Positions 12,300 through 33,245 of a stretch of DNA of 64,000 bases are shown here, piece after piece (the stretch's first letter is position 1; every line of letters begins with the position of its first letter). The stretch is from Apostichopus japonicus (taxonomy: Eukaryota; Echinodermata; Holothuroidea; Aspidochirotida; Stichopodidae): positions 6,541,001-6,605,000 of the forward strand of contig NC_092577.1 in NCBI RefSeq assembly GCF_037975245.1, in the 5' to 3' direction. The position numbers and the translations under genes are program-made. Under the pieces are notes generated by a model. It had not been told where the DNA came from. It did no database searches and saw only the letters and a list, made by a program, of their open reading frames with translations.

Positions 12300-14020
12300 C
12301 CCCCCCCACCTTAGGCATATGCCGTTTACTGTGAATTCCAGCTGGAATGGGGTAAACTGCTACGAAGGTCTTAATTATTTTCTATAGCATATTAACATGA
12401 GCTCTACATACATATCTCGAAACCAAGGCCACAACATAACTATATTTATATATCATTAATGTTACTAACCAACACTTTATTGAAGAAATTGCATTTAAAT
12501 TTGTTCTTTAACACTTACTTTTGAACTCTCAAGAAAGTATATTGACTAAGATAGCGTATTTTTAATAAATAAATCAAATCTAAATGCTCAGAGGCTTTAA
12601 ATGTGATTCATAGTCATATACTCATTGGTAATACTTAATTTTATAGTATTCCAAAATTAGAGAAATAACGACAATGAAGGTAAAGCATATCAGCACAACT
12701 GTCTCAAAACCTAAACTAGAAAAATCACATGATGAATTAATAAATAACCACAGACGTAAGAAAAATACATTTAGAAAATTTTAGATCATTGTGTTAGTTG
12801 TGTAAACCATTTAAAAGAAAACGGCAGTTTTGTCACGCGATTGATTTTGCATTGGATGGTGCTGGGGCTGGGGCTCGGGTTGCGGCTCGGATTGCGGTTG
12901 GGGCTTAAGATGAGACTGTGGTTTCGCTGGTGCTGGGGCTGGGCTGAATGATTATGGGAGTACTGGTTATTCTAAACTTTCATACTTGCCCCTTTTGCAA
13001 ATGTTTATTTGCTCTATATGATCTAACATTTCATTGTACCATCGAGAGCGTGTCAACAGCGATAATGCGCTAATGCTTTTGAATAATGCGTTGTTAAAGC
13101 TTTGTGAAGGAATGTTTGTAACGAATATCCTGACGTCACACAAAGTGACAACGTTATGCTAATGTATGTATTTGCAATGGTTAAGACTTCCAATTGAAAT
13201 GTCAAATTTAAGGAAAAATAAAATTGACCTTACATAAAGTGGGTAGTTGCTGGGTATTTTAAAATTATTTGTTATAGTTAATATAACTACAGACATCCAA
13301 TCTGAATCGACTTCTTGCTTAGCATGCCACCGGACTGTAAAGTGTAGTTATACTTCCTGGTGATACAAACTAGACGGCTATATTTTCCTAATTCCCTAAG
13401 AGTACTTTGAATCATTTAGTAGTTTAATTTGCGGTATCACTTCCTGTGATTGTCTGGAACTAGCTCAGAGACATGCCTCGTCTGTATCGCAAACATATTT
13501 TAACACATTTAGCAGAGAGGAAAATAAACTCGGTCCTTCCAATTCATTTTACATCATACTTTTTTTCGTTACTTGAGCAAAAATCTTGTTTCGTAAACAA
13601 TATCTAATTCGTTTCCAATCCAAACATTAAGTTTGCTTGTTTATGTTAAAATAACCCTAAAAATTATCCTTACAAAAATAAACAAGTATTCACGTTAGTA
13701 TATTGTCATTAGTCTTAATTTGTCTATGTTAATGTATGTTCGTCAAAATATTTACACAAAAAACACACCTCAACCTTTAAACCATCTCTATCATTTACTC
13801 CCCCACCCCCCCTCCCGCCCACCTCCTATAGGCATACACCGTTTCTTTTAAATTCCAGCTTAAATTGAGGAAACTGCTACAGATACAGTTGTTTCGTCAC
13901 GCAGTTGATGTTGCAATAAAATACAACGCATTTTTTGCTATAACTAGACACTAGCTATGTTCAAAGGCAAATTACTTCAAGTGGCGTTTGCAAAAAGGTA
14001 AGAGCATTTTACGAAACTAT
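12300..14020 (-). repeat. Dispersed repeat family, minus copy
   Basis: Reverse-complement counterpart of 7584-9900. Matching marks are AATAACCAGTACTCCCATAA (9760 versus 12955), CGAATCAAC-type flanks, ACTTCCTGGTGATACAAACTAG versus CTAGTTTGTATCACC (9165), and CACGTTAGTATATTGTCATT (13692). The GC-rich part at 12855-12950 is a GGGGCT/GGGGTT-type minisatellite, mirrored at 9780-9890. Confidence 0.7.
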
Positions 14021-14215
14021 AACTACATTCAGATGCATCTCCTTCTCCTTTGTCAGCAGATGAAATGTGATACCAAGACGTTAGATATAAGTAGGATTTT
14101 TTGTCTGAAGAATGTCTCGCGTCATGTCAAGGCACATTTATGTGATCAGAACAATGGTGATCTTGATGAAAACGTTTTGTTACTGATAGTGATAATATGA
14201 TACACGTAAAATACT

Positions 14216-14550
14216 AATTTTACACCCATTGTTGCTAAATGGTCCCGTTTACCTCTTTGTACATACACCTATCCTACACCTATACACCTATACACCTGAA
14301 ATGTTGTCCACTGTGTATTTTGGCTTAGCCTCCGAGGAAAATCTATGGTAAGATCGAAACGTCAGACCTTCTAGTTTTTATTTGTATTGCGGTGTCTACT
14401 TTTTTATGATCAAATTGCGATCTAGTTGTTATTAGTAATTGATTGGATTGGCAAAAGTTATTAGTCAAACACATAAATTGTTTAACCTCTAACGTAATTG
14501 GCGCTATGCACGGTTTGGTTGATACACCAGCCTTTCTACGCTAAATAGAA
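14216..14550 (+). repeat. Dispersed repeat block A, copy 2
   Basis: Direct repeat of 7230-7560. It includes a small local triplication of the CCTATACA unit at 14268-14298. Confidence 0.7.
14332..14360 (+). ncRNA. Hammerhead-ribozyme-like core (degenerate)
   Basis: CCGAGGA, then ATCT/AGAT that can pair as stem II around ATGGTA, then CGAAAC. One base departs from the invariant CUGANGA strand. Stems I and III are not delimited. Confidence 0.35.
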
Positions 14551-15413
14551 AACTTTTCGGATATCATTAAATCATAATTGTCATAATTATATCGATAACA
14601 TTGATTTCATTTTGTGAGTTTTTTTCTGTTACATTGAATTATCTCTCGAATAAAAATCGCACACCAGATCAAGATAAAACAAAATCTGTACACATAAATT
14701 GTTACTAGCACCAGGGTACCTGTATAGTTTGATACCATTAACATATTTCTCCTCTATGAAATATTGTTAGGACCCTATTCGGTTCAAATAGTTTCGAAAC
14801 ATGCAGTGAACAAATTGAACTGATATTGAAAGCGAGCCTTAGTCTATTTTCAGCATAAAACTATATTGGATTTCTGCAAGTATTAATTACTTTGAGCTAC
14901 GTAATGTTTTCACAATTTATAAGCCCTACGCTACCTTTACTAACACATATTCGCCACGAAACGCATACATATGCGTTTTGATGGCACGATGAAGGTAGCA
15001 TTGTGCCATGACAATACTATAGTTCATATGGTCATTAAAGAGTCTCTCACAAACAATAACATCTTTTAGCAAACGAACTCGTGGATGTGGCGTTTTGTTT
15101 CAAAACATTTCGACATATTCATACTATTGGCGTACGATACCCTCTTACAAAGACTGGCACCTTGTGGTACTGTACATGTTGAGATAAACGGTACACATGT
15201 TAACAGTAACTAACTGATGCGTTGTCTGATGTTATCAGTTTTATTGTTAAAAATTAATATTTTGTTTGATTGATGTAGATGCTGTCATCTTGCAATATCT
15301 GTTTAAGAGGTCTCTAGTGTAACAGACATAACCATAAAACCATAATGTGTGATTCCTATCACGCGCAAGTCCACTTTATTTGACCTCTTTCCGTGGTTTA
15401 CGGACGTGGTTGG
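14550..15413. other. Upstream region of the GTPase gene
   Basis: No exon or repeat was recognised. The last ~100 bases contain the TATA box described separately. I found no confident interferon-response or NF-kB site. Confidence 0.4.
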
Positions 15414-15424
15414 TATATAAAAAA
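15414..15424 (+). promoter_or_regulatory. TATA box of the GTPase gene
   Basis: TATATAAAAAA lies 125 bp before the predicted start codon, which puts transcription start near 15445 and gives a 5' UTR of about 100 bases. Confidence 0.5.
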
Positions 15425-15548
15425 CGAGGAATTCAGAAGTAGAACTATTTAGAACATGTACATTTGCAGTGTTCGTTTCATTATCGTAAAACTGTAGAAG
15501 ATCTAAGAAGATCCAAGAGTACTTCATATACTGCTCAACTTATCCAAT

Positions 15549-23364
<7,816 letters not shown>

Positions 23365-24680
23365 GGAAGGTAATGAATCCTAATAGAGGAGAGAAATCCA
23401 GTACTAAGGGTTAAATCATTCTCTGCAGAATGTTTTTTTTTAGTTGTTTGCTAAAATATATTATCTACTTTCAGAGTATAGCCTTAGTGAATTTTAATTA
23501 CAACGATGTATTTACTTTTAACTGAAGAGCTTGTTTAATTACCTTACAACTGCTCTCAAATCGTATACATTAAATTAATGCAAATTTTCAACCAGTCGTG
23601 ACGCGTTTACAAATGGACGTATTTGAGACCGACCATTTTAAAGAATTCCTTTCGGTACAAAATTAACTTTGATATGTTGAAGAACAACCACAGTTATCAG
23701 TCCAGGTTGTAGATTTACATCACTTTTATTGTTTAAGAAATGACCATTTAAAGAGCCAAGGTTCATCCGACCAGTAAGTCGATTTCACAACTACATCACA
23801 AACTTAATAGGAAAAGGAGCCCTCTGCATTTTAAATAAACTGTTAAAACAGGTTAAAAATTATCACGGAAAAATGGTCAACAATTTCATCTGAATGTGCT
23901 CTGAGCTCTACACTAGTGCTTGTTTCACTGAGTTTCTAGACTTCATAATACGACTCATATAACAATGAAACGTGTGCTGTGGAGTCAATCTTATCATCAT
24001 TTAAGACTTAGAGGTCAATTCCTGGGATTTTGTTTTTTAACTTTTCAATATCTTGTAACCAGGAATGTTTATAGAACCATTATGGCACTCATTATCATTT
24101 GTTTCTTTTTTCTATTGCATATTAAGACTACAAGTTCTGCCTAAAATCATCCTTTAGCGACATTTCCTTTATTTGTTGCTTTACATTTCTGAGACTGGAT
24201 AACACGCTTCTGTTGTCGTTGTCTCTGGGCACATCTCTCTAAGTACATTGTTTTTTGTTGTTGAAATGTCTGCTCTGTTTCCTATACCGTTTACCATATT
24301 AGAACCACAGTGAATGTACAGCTCCACACTGATCAGCACCAGTCTTGTCAATAATACATCGCCCTATATTTGGGTATCCTGATTGCACTGAGTAACTGCG
24401 TTCCGAACTTAGCAAATTTAGCAACTGTAGCAAATAGTTATATTATATAGTAAATAGTATATTGATGTTTTTAACATTACCTCTACTAATCTCAAAATCT
24501 ACGCAACACCAGAACTTTATCTACTTATCTTCAGTGTTACATACCAAAATTGTAATGAAAGAAAGGCGTTTGGTTTTTTCTTATCTTTTTCTAATAATTC
24601 ATTGACTCAGATAGCGTTCATATATTTCTTTCTATTTTGGCGAGGTCAGCTTTTCTGTCTCATACATTTAAACGTTTTTT
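23365..24680. other. 3' UTR and downstream spacer of the GTPase gene
   Basis: No further exons were seen. The first ~40 bp match the 3' flank of the broken copy at 185-260 (minus), supporting duplication at DNA level. Confidence 0.5.
23834..23839 (+). terminator. Candidate polyadenylation signal of the GTPase gene
   Basis: AATAAA is 470 bp after the stop codon, on the coding strand. Confidence 0.35.
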
Positions 24681-25760
24681 GTTTAATATATCCAACCTAA
24701 ATGCTCAGTGGTTGTAAATGTGTTTCATACTTATAAACATTGCATGGCAGAACTAAATTTAAGACAATTAAACGGAAAGCATATCAGCTGTCAAAAGAAG
24801 AAGTACATTAAGGAAGTAATTAGTTGAAGTTTATAATATTGAAAAACAAACAAAGATAAAAGAACGTTGTCACGCGATTGATTTCGCAATGGGATACATT
24901 CCATTTTTTTGCTATAACTAGACAATAGCTAGGTTTAAATGTGGTTTAACTTTAAACTTAAAGTACCAAGTGGCTGTTGCAAATTATAGAATAACACGGG
25001 GCAACGCTCAACAAAGTTCACCTATATGAGTACCATACTGTTGACCTATTAAAATACGCTTTATTGTACATTGCTGTTTGATAGAAAAATATAATACCAT
25101 TCGAGTTTTATGGAAGAGATATCAAATATGTTTATGCATAATATGACAGAAAGTTATGTTTCATTTCCCTTACGTTAAACAATTTTTCATATTTCATTAT
25201 ACTACTGTTGTTTTCTTGATAATTATTTTAATGTTGCTTGATTTACGTAATATATGAATCAATGTGACATTGCTGCTTCAACCAATAAACAATACATTTG
25301 GTCCAATGCATTATCAGTGTCTTCTCTGTTATTCCAATCGATTGACTGTAAATATTGTGTCAAAAGGAGGTATGGGTTGGACTGGCATGTGGCCTGTGGC
25401 TGTGGTTGGGGAAGGGGACGGTGGTGGTGATGCGGTTGGGACATTGATGGGGATGGGAATGGGGATGGGGATGAAGATGGGGATGGGGATGGGGACGGTG
25501 ATTGGGATGAGGACGGGGATGGGGATGAAGACGGGGATGTGGATGGGGTGGGAATGGGGATGGGATTGGCAGTATCATTTCTTGTAATGGTCGGGAACTA
25601 GCACAGTAAACAGAGTGGAAAATATACACGGTTCTGCCAATTCATTTTACATCGTATGATTTCGTGACTTGAGCACATTTAAAGATAACCCTCAAAAATA
25701 TCCTAAGCAAATGCAAAATTCACGTATCCACGTTTGTAAATTGTCATTCGTTTTAAAGGT
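24680..25760 (-). repeat. Dispersed repeat family, second minus copy
   Basis: Shares, in the same orientation as 12300-14020, the AAATGCTCAG and AGCATATCAGC blocks (24700-24790), the GTCACGCGATTGATTTCGCA block (24868), the TTTTTGCTATAACTAGACA block (24905), a G-rich minisatellite (25370-25570), and the CCAATTCATTTTACATC and GTAAATTGTCATT blocks (25638, 25735). Confidence 0.7.
25370..25570 (+). repeat. GGGGAT-type minisatellite
   Basis: Purine-rich tandem GGGGATG units with GAAGA/GGACG variants. The M-G-rich and P-H-rich reading frames over it are products of the repeat. It corresponds to the G-rich part of the minus repeat copy at 12855-12950. Confidence 0.8.
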
Positions 25761-25769
25761 GGGGGCGCT

Positions 25770-28060
25770 CGTATACTTTTAGAAATAGGGGGCTTTGATT
25801 TCAGTGGTTTTGCTTGTCTCCCTTTACTCACATGACTTTTCTGAGTGGTCACCTGATCGTAGCTGTACCTGGCTGTGAACGGTATCGTGTTGCAAGCTAT
25901 GGCCGCGGGTGATGTACGTTTATTTACTCATGTAGGTGTTTTTACCTCCATCGTTTACTATACGTTGGTCAGTGTTGTGGATATTCAAGTTGATAGGTAG
26001 TTAGCACAGTGTTTTCGTACGTATTTTGAATACAGCCAGTTTGCAGTAACACAGTATCGAGATTGTAATTTGACGAACGAAAGGCTGCTAAACACGGAGG
26101 CGTATTCCGGGGAAAGTAAAATAACGTATCTGAACAAAAGAGACCATACATACGACAGGGGCAAACACTTTACTAGACTTTCGTTAACAGGTCGTGCGAC
26201 ATTCACAACCGTTGGATCTGCAGCTATTGATACATCTGCATCTCCAGATTGAGATCAATTGATTTGTCCATTTTGTCGCTTGGCCACCCTCTAATTCAAG
26301 GCTGGCAAGGTTGGGGAAATTCGATCAGGGAGAAACAATTAGCAGGCCTACAAGCAGTAAAGTCCGTCAATCTACACAATTTAACAAGCCGGAATAGTTG
26401 CGGATTAACAGCGGGTACAAATATCTGTATCGGTTTATTTATAATTGTGTGTTTATTTCCGTTGGCAAGGGGGGGGGGGGATATGATATTGAACGTGGGG
26501 AGGGTGTGTGTGGGAGGTGGGGCGGAGGAGGGTCACCTTTGTAGTGTCGAAACGATGCTACATTTTACGTCTATCTTCGTGTATCACATGTATATATAAA
26601 AAAAAAAACTATCGACACGATCAATCAGTCCTGTCTCTGACCTCCTCTCATGCACTGATGTATTTCCTTCCCTCTGTTTACCCTGTACTTTTTAATTTGC
26701 CGACTCCCCTCCCCCCCATCCCCCCAAAATATATGTTTACAAGGTTGACAATTCTATAGTCCCAAGCTAAACACACTTGTTGTGGTGAGCGTTTACTATA
26801 CTTGCGGATCAAGACGTATCCCCCCCCCCCCCACCCCGTACTTCCCAGTTTCAGGATTCGGCAAATGGAAGATTATTCGGAGTTTTCCAAAGAGCTAAAA
26901 AAGTAGTTCTTTGTGATGGTTCAATGATATTATAGTCAGGCATAGGCCTGTATGGTTCTTTTGTCCTTCATTGACGTCGAAGTTTGAAATGAATTAATCA
27001 TGCTAGGAACTTTCGGGCATTTTTTAAATTTCTCTGGCAAGTAAAATAACTTCCCCCAGTGTTCCTCCTGGTTGACTAGAGCCCGTACGCCTATATGGTC
27101 ACACACTAGTATAGAGTATGATCCATGCAGACAGCTAGTATTTTTTTTTTTCAATTCCATCCAATTTCAGTTCAACTCTCGGACAATTTTTGGTTGACTA
27201 GTATCAAGTTGATAGTTTTAATTCGAGTCAGTCGTGATGAGGTGCAGGGGTAGCCCCGTGGTGGGCTGGGTACACCCCTCCCACCCTCATCCCCGTTGCC
27301 GACTTTTTGGCATTTCGTTGGGAGCCTTTCGGAACAAGAAGCAGGATATTCAATTCTGGAGTACAGTAGTTCAGTGGAAATAACTATTAATTTATTGTTC
27401 ATTTCTTATTCCCTTTTTGCCAAATGCCAATCATTTCTATAGAGGGTGGAGCCGCCTTATATCAACGTCTTTTACTTCCCTTTTACCGTTCAAGTTTTGT
27501 TATTTTTAATCGGTGCACCGGTTACGAGGATAAGGTGCAGCTAGGGCAAGTGCTCTGTGATCGCCTGAAGGGCCCGTGGCCAGGAGCCCATATAAGTAAA
27601 TTTACATATTTATCTATATATGATATATGACCAAAAATACTTTGTCTTTCCCTCCTGATATAGAACTAAAATTAATATATATATATTAAAAAAACAAAGA
27701 CTGTGTCTATATATAATTCATACCTAAATTGAATGAAATACCAATTGTTCACAAATGCCGGACTTGACCATACGTTTGATACCTAATGTTGTAATCACTT
27801 CAGATTTTTTTTTTACTTTGTATGTGCGTTTTTAGTTTTGTGGCACGAGCCAGTGTGTATCAGACTTATATTCACTATTAGTTAATTGAGCTGTAACAAA
27901 ATGTCGACTCGCGACTTCGGTTACAATATGTCAAATACTTTACTCAGGTTAGTACAAGACTGGCGCATCTGTAAAAGTTTGAAATACACTGGTTTTTTAC
28001 AGTAAAATAACATTAGGTCACTGTACTTCTATAGCTTTTCGACAATCTCATCATTAACCC
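25770..28060. other. Gene-free stretch with homopolymer G/C runs
   Basis: Contains G or C runs at 26470-26480 and 26821-26832. No exon or RNA gene could be supported. Confidence 0.45.
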
Positions 28061-28640
28061 TGATTTGAGCATGATCACATGGCTGTTTTCTGAAGTCAAA
28101 TACTATCTCCTTAGTTTTTTGCCATTCAATTTTACGTAGTTTTGGTTGCACCAAGTAAGAAAATCTTCGACTTCTGCAATCGTTAGTGTATAAGCAGAAA
28201 ATGACACGAGGTAGACAGCATCCCTGGGGGCACCAGTACTAACGGATCCAATATCAGAGCAAATGTCATTTAATTTAACAAACTGTGGTCTGTCTCTGAA
28301 AAAGGTTAAGATCCACAACAGTTACCTGCAATTTACACCCATAGCCAACAGTTTATTAATTAATAAGTGCGGCTGAATGGAGTTGAAGGCACTCGAAAAG
28401 TCAACAAATGTGGCCCTAACAACAGAATTTGGAGTTTCCAAGTGTTGAAAAATGTTATGCAAAAACAAAAGGACTGCGTCATCAAAACTTCTATTAGCTC
28501 TATATGCAACTTGCATGGGATCTATGGTAACGCCACTCTCATTTAACAAAGGATAAGTTTTTCGAGACATTTCATTACGGTAGAAGTAAGGGCCACTGGA
28601 CGATAATCATTTAAAGAAGTGACTGTAAAACCCTTACATA
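28060..28640 (-). pseudogene. Reverse transcriptase remnant of a Rex/CR1-type LINE
   Basis: Minus-strand translation gives LNDYRPVALTSTVMKCLEK (28.6 kb) and, after a frame change, IDPMQVAYRANRSFDDAVLLF, VVRATFVDFSSAFNSIQPHLL, an in-frame TAA at 28322-28324, then WILTFFRDRPQFVKLND and VSTGAPRDAV. A deletion then joins this to DFLTWCNQNYVKLNGKK. The YADD catalytic block that should lie in the gap is absent. This LINE is of a different lineage from the one at 11.6-12.2 kb. Confidence 0.85.
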
Positions 28641-29097
28641 TATAATATATATAAAATGCAGTGATTGAATTTCATTGAAAGAAGTTTTCAACATGCTGGT
28701 AGTAGCCACAGTTTTCATATCTCTGAGCCTGTACCTCAGTTACTTAATGGAAAAAATATATCGATAACTTGAAAGGTATGTTGAACTGCAGATGAAACGT
28801 TTTTTTTAGAAAATAATTGCTTGCAATTAAAACTGTGTTTGTGTCCTGACTGTGCATGTCAGGGTGTGGGAGTGTGAGGGGGGGGGGGGGCAACATGAAA
28901 ACCATGTCCATGGATTTCCTGGAATGAATATGGACACTGTACTTTGAGCCAGCTAATAAGGGCACCAAATAGGCCTTGTCTAATCTGTCATCATTCGAGA
29001 TTCTCTTCAATATTTTTGTCTCTTTCAGGCAATACGTCAGTGGTGGGATATAAAGGCTAAACGTTTTGACTCTGTGCTGTTCTTCAAGGTACTTATG

Positions 29098-29290
29098 TCA
29101 TTGATCATCTTTATTCATGATTCATTAATCAACTTTATTCATAGTTCATTGATCATCTTTATTCATGTTCATTGATCATCTTTATTCATGATTTCATTGA
29201 TCATCTTTATTGATATCATTGATCATCTTTATTCATGATATTATTGTTCATCTTTATTCATGATTTCATTAATTCATGAGTCATTTTCAT
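29098..29290 (+). repeat. TCATTGATCATCTTTATTCA minisatellite
   Basis: About seven degenerate units of roughly 25-30 bp built on TCATTGATCATCTTTATTCA. Confidence 0.85.
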
Positions 29291-31400
29291 CATGATTTCC
29301 TAGATCATATTAAATAAGCATGTACTTTCTTTCTTGTATTCATCACAAACGGAGCTTGAATGATTCTAGATACATCAAATAACATTCGACAAGGAACGTA
29401 GTAAGCGAATGATATTTAAATCAACCGATCAGGTTATCGGAGATTGCTGTGACGAGCTAATTTCTCATAACCTTAGTAAGTAATTGTAACATTAGCAAAT
29501 GTGATTAGTTTTTAAAGTAGTTGAAGTGTTGTTATGGATACAACTGTATATATGTAGAATGTCCATTCAGTGTTTTCAATGTGTAACTAGGTTAGGGGCT
29601 TTAGGGAAAAGTGGCCTCTCCAATGAATCTCAATTAGTTTGTGGATACTGTTTAGATTAGATATCCATAGTTTTTGGGGGCGGAGTTCAAGTTCCTTTGT
29701 GGTAAGCAGAGTTCAAAGTATACCACGTTTGTGAACAAAATATGTCAAGAACAGAAACTTTGATGGTACTTCATACTCTGGGTGCTTTATATTGGTTTGA
29801 TGAACCCTACTTTCTTCAGGCACTGTCAGAGGTCAGCAGAGGTAAAAAATATGGGAACCTGGGGTGAAGTAGACAATGGTGTATTCTAAGGGTGATGGCT
29901 TAATCGGTGTCATAAAGAGCAGGATAAATGCTTTTCATATTTCTCTTTTGTGAATGGAGAGAATTTCTGATCCAAAAGGCCACCAACTGGCTTAAATTTC
30001 ATTGTCTTTTTTTCTTTAAAATAATAATGGGATCAATTAATGAAACATGAATGATCCTGTGATATGAAATATAATAACAGATTGTCTTTACTTCCAAGAT
30101 GTTATTATTTTAATTTCATCTAGATTGGTCAGTTCAGAGATGACAGACATAGCTCTAGATTTAGGACACTGATTTCACATCATTCGCCAGCTCAGGTATA
30201 TATTTTTCTTTACTCCTTGGTTCTTCCTACAACTTAGGAAACGATGAGGAAAAGTGCAGTCTGCTGGTAAATTGCGATCTTTTAAAAGCTGCATGACTGC
30301 GGCCTGTGGAACTCTATAGTGTAATATATAACATTATTCTCTTAGATGCGTTCATGATACCTACAGGAAACAGTAAATATACCTAACTGTAAATCTTAAC
30401 TGTAGATTGCTGGGATGAAATGCTATCTTTAACATGAACAGTATGAAAAGCACAACTTTGTATCTTTTATATGCTATATTATGTAGTCTTTACTTTTAGC
30501 CCAGAGGTATCTTAGGTACATCATTAAACTGTTTTATCTGGTGTATATGGGTAAAATGGTTTCACTTCAGGTTCAGTCAAATTGTTAGTGAATCATTAAT
30601 TACATAACTTTCATAGTAATAAGTAATTTGGGGAGGTGGGAGGTAGGGTTATGGCTTGTACTATTTATAAAGTTCTTATATGATTTGTGATACTATTTCT
30701 TTCTACATGACAAGTACTTTTTGTGCCCATTCATCACCATCTTTGTTCTTATCATATGTTGAAGGTTTTACTACAAAGAGGGAAACTGTCTCAGAAGTCC
30801 CATCATATCATTCAAAATAATATTCTCTGTGTGCTGAAAGACGAACTGGTACCTGGCAGTGAATTCTGAAGCGCTCAAGTAAACCTGAGATCTTGTCGGA
30901 TAGAAATTGTTTCGAAGATTCAGTGAAAGATAAGAAAGATGCAGATGACAACATCCAAATTGGCCAGACGTTATCAAAAAGATGGTTTCAAAGGGTCAGT
31001 GTTCTTGATGTTAGCTAATTAAAAGAGAAAAAATGTTATTTTGTGGTATTCCTCTCCAACGAAATATGCCTAAATAAAATCATGTATTACGTTGCTAACA
31101 TGAAAACATAAGTATGTTTGCCTAAGAATTGATTTGTATGTGTGTAAATATGTGTTATATGTTGACAGCTTAGACTTTCTAGCTGTTTGTTGCATTGCAC
31201 ATGACCCCGTCTAAACACATATTAGGTACGATATAAATGGAATCTTTATTCAGTGATTGTAGACTTTGTTTTTATATACCTGTGTCATGTTCTAGCAAAT
31301 TTGTAACTGTTGTTGAAAACTTGCAGCCCTGAATTCTCTGGGAATTTTAGAAATATAGTATAGATACTAATGCAAGAGTAACAATGTGTAATCATGCTCA

Positions 31401-31850
31401 GAAACTTGTACTTCTACCCTTGTTACTCATACCAAGGGGATTTATACTGGTACTCATGTTCTTGTACTTGTACTCATGCTTTTTTTTCCTAATCATGCTG
31501 TTTTACTCGAACTCATACTATTTTACTCGCACTCAGGCTGTTGTTCTCGTACCCATGCTGCTGTACTCCTACTCATCTGTTGTAACCGTACTCATGCTGT
31601 TGTATTGCATTAATGTTGTAGTACTCATATTCATGTTGTTGTAGCCTACTCGTACTCCTGCTGCTGTACTCGTACTCCTGCTGTTGTACTCTTACTCATA
31701 CTGTCGTACTCCTACTCATGCTGTTTTACTCTTACTCATGCTGTTGTACTCGTATTAATGCTTCTGTACTTGAACTCATGCTGCTGTACTTTTACTCATG
31801 CTGCTGTTCTCGTAATCATGCTGTTGTACTCCTACTCATACAAATTGTTA
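31401..31850 (+). repeat. Degenerate ~21-bp minisatellite
   Basis: About twenty units close to CATGCTGTTGTACTCGTACT. The period divides by three, so it leaves long hydrophobic reading frames that are not genes. Confidence 0.85.
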
Positions 31851-32056
31851 TGTTGGTGCCTGGTGGTACGGACAATGCGCATCAGCTTCTAATCTTAATG
31901 GTGACTATTATGCCGTAGATAACGATACAAGTATATTCTGGCGTCATCTGACAGGAAACGATTATCACATCATAAACACTCAGATGAAGATACGACCTGT
32001 CTAGATATGGTCATGTTACGTCATAATCCTTCATTGTGAAGTATACGAGTATAACG

Positions 32057-32123
32057 TAACCTACAACATACACACACACCTGCCCATACGCACACACATA
32101 CACACCCACGCGCACACACAAAC
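32057..32123 (+). repeat. CA-rich microsatellite, left half
   Basis: ACACACAC-type DNA that stops at the left end of the solo LTR and resumes at 33221-33245. Confidence 0.8.
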
Positions 32124-33220
32124 TGTTACGAGGGCCCATTGTAGCCTAACGCTAGTCACTGCTAGTGAGGAACGTAATGTTATAATATAGAAAGTATTTG
32201 AAATTGCCTACGTGATAAATCAATATTTGAGAAATTAGGTCGGGTTACCGTGTCAGAATGTTACAATACACGATTGTTCTGGTATATTCCTTATGATGAC
32301 ACGCTGGTCTCGGGTTAACGCCGGTTTACGTGAAATCGCGTGTAAGCTGTGCACGCATCTTAGTGGATTCTCTGGAATGTTCGCGAGATATGCAAAGGAC
32401 TTCCGCGAATAGAGAAACTGGGTCGAGTTGTTACTCAGGTGTCTCGAGAAAGATCTAGATGATTCTTGACATGGCGAATCGTATCAAAACACGCCCAGAT
32501 CGGAGAGTTTCTCAGTTTCTGAACGAATACAAGCGACGACACAGATTATACCATTCTACTATATATCGTCAGTGCTCAACTGCCAGTAGTTTCTGAGGGG
32601 TTGAGATATCGATACCAAGATTGATTCTACACTTCCATTCAGAAGTTTGAAGAGGACTTTGCTGTGAAACTACAGTGTTCCAGTCTTTATTTCGGAGAAG
32701 GTGAAGAATTTCTGTCTCCGTTGAGGAAGTTCGTTACGCCAGGAGTTGGTGGCTATCAAGCTGATTTTGGACTGACTCTGGTAATATTTAGTCGGCGAGT
32801 TCGACTTGTGCTTCACTCGATTGTGGCTGGAAGTCCGTCTTCTATTTTGGAGCATCGCCGGAAAGAAGGTGACTGCTGTTTCTGGGATCGCGAGAAACTT
32901 CGTCGAGGACCAGTGAATTTCGCGGTACAACAGACCGAGAATCGTCGTCATCAAGGTCGTGGCCGCTGAGGGATATCGCCGTTGGAAGAGACCAGCGTGT
33001 TTTAAAGTGTATCCTATCTTGTTAAGTTTGTGAGTAATTGTCTACATATTTGTAATTACCATTTGTTGTTGTTGGTTAAAACTCCATTGTTCAATATAGT
33101 TTACGTTCTCATTCAAATTCTCTAGATTAGTCAATTTGTCTGTGTTCCTTACGGAAACGAACCCAGACTTGTGTCTCGTTTAAAATTAATTATCGAGACC
33201 TCTCGCATTCCAACGTAACA
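32124..33220. mobile_element. Solo LTR of a retrotransposon (Gypsy-like length)
   Basis: The 1097-bp segment begins TGTTACG and ends CGTAACA, a perfect 7-bp terminal inversion of the TG...CA type. It splits a CA microsatellite (32057-32123 and 33221-33245), which marks an insertion. Because the flanks are CA repeats, the target duplication cannot be read reliably. No internal retroviral-type genes are present. The open frame at 32664-32969 lies inside the LTR and is not convincing as a gene. GC content is higher than in the flanks. The orientation is undetermined. Confidence 0.6.
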
Positions 33221-33245
33221 ACACACACACACACACGCATACGCG

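Larger units (their letters stand above)
28650..32056. other. Gene-free stretch with two minisatellites
   Basis: Apart from the tandem repeats at 29098-29290 and 31401-31850 (listed separately) and a G-run at 28879-28890, I see no feature. Confidence 0.45.

Noticed and set aside
25264-25629. G/M-rich and P/H-rich ORFs on both strands
   Set aside because: Translations of the GGGGAT minisatellite.
31384-31918. Hydrophobic Y/L/V-rich ORFs
   Set aside because: Translations of the 21-bp minisatellite.
32664-32969. 101-residue ORF
   Set aside because: It lies inside the solo LTR, with no recognisable domain.
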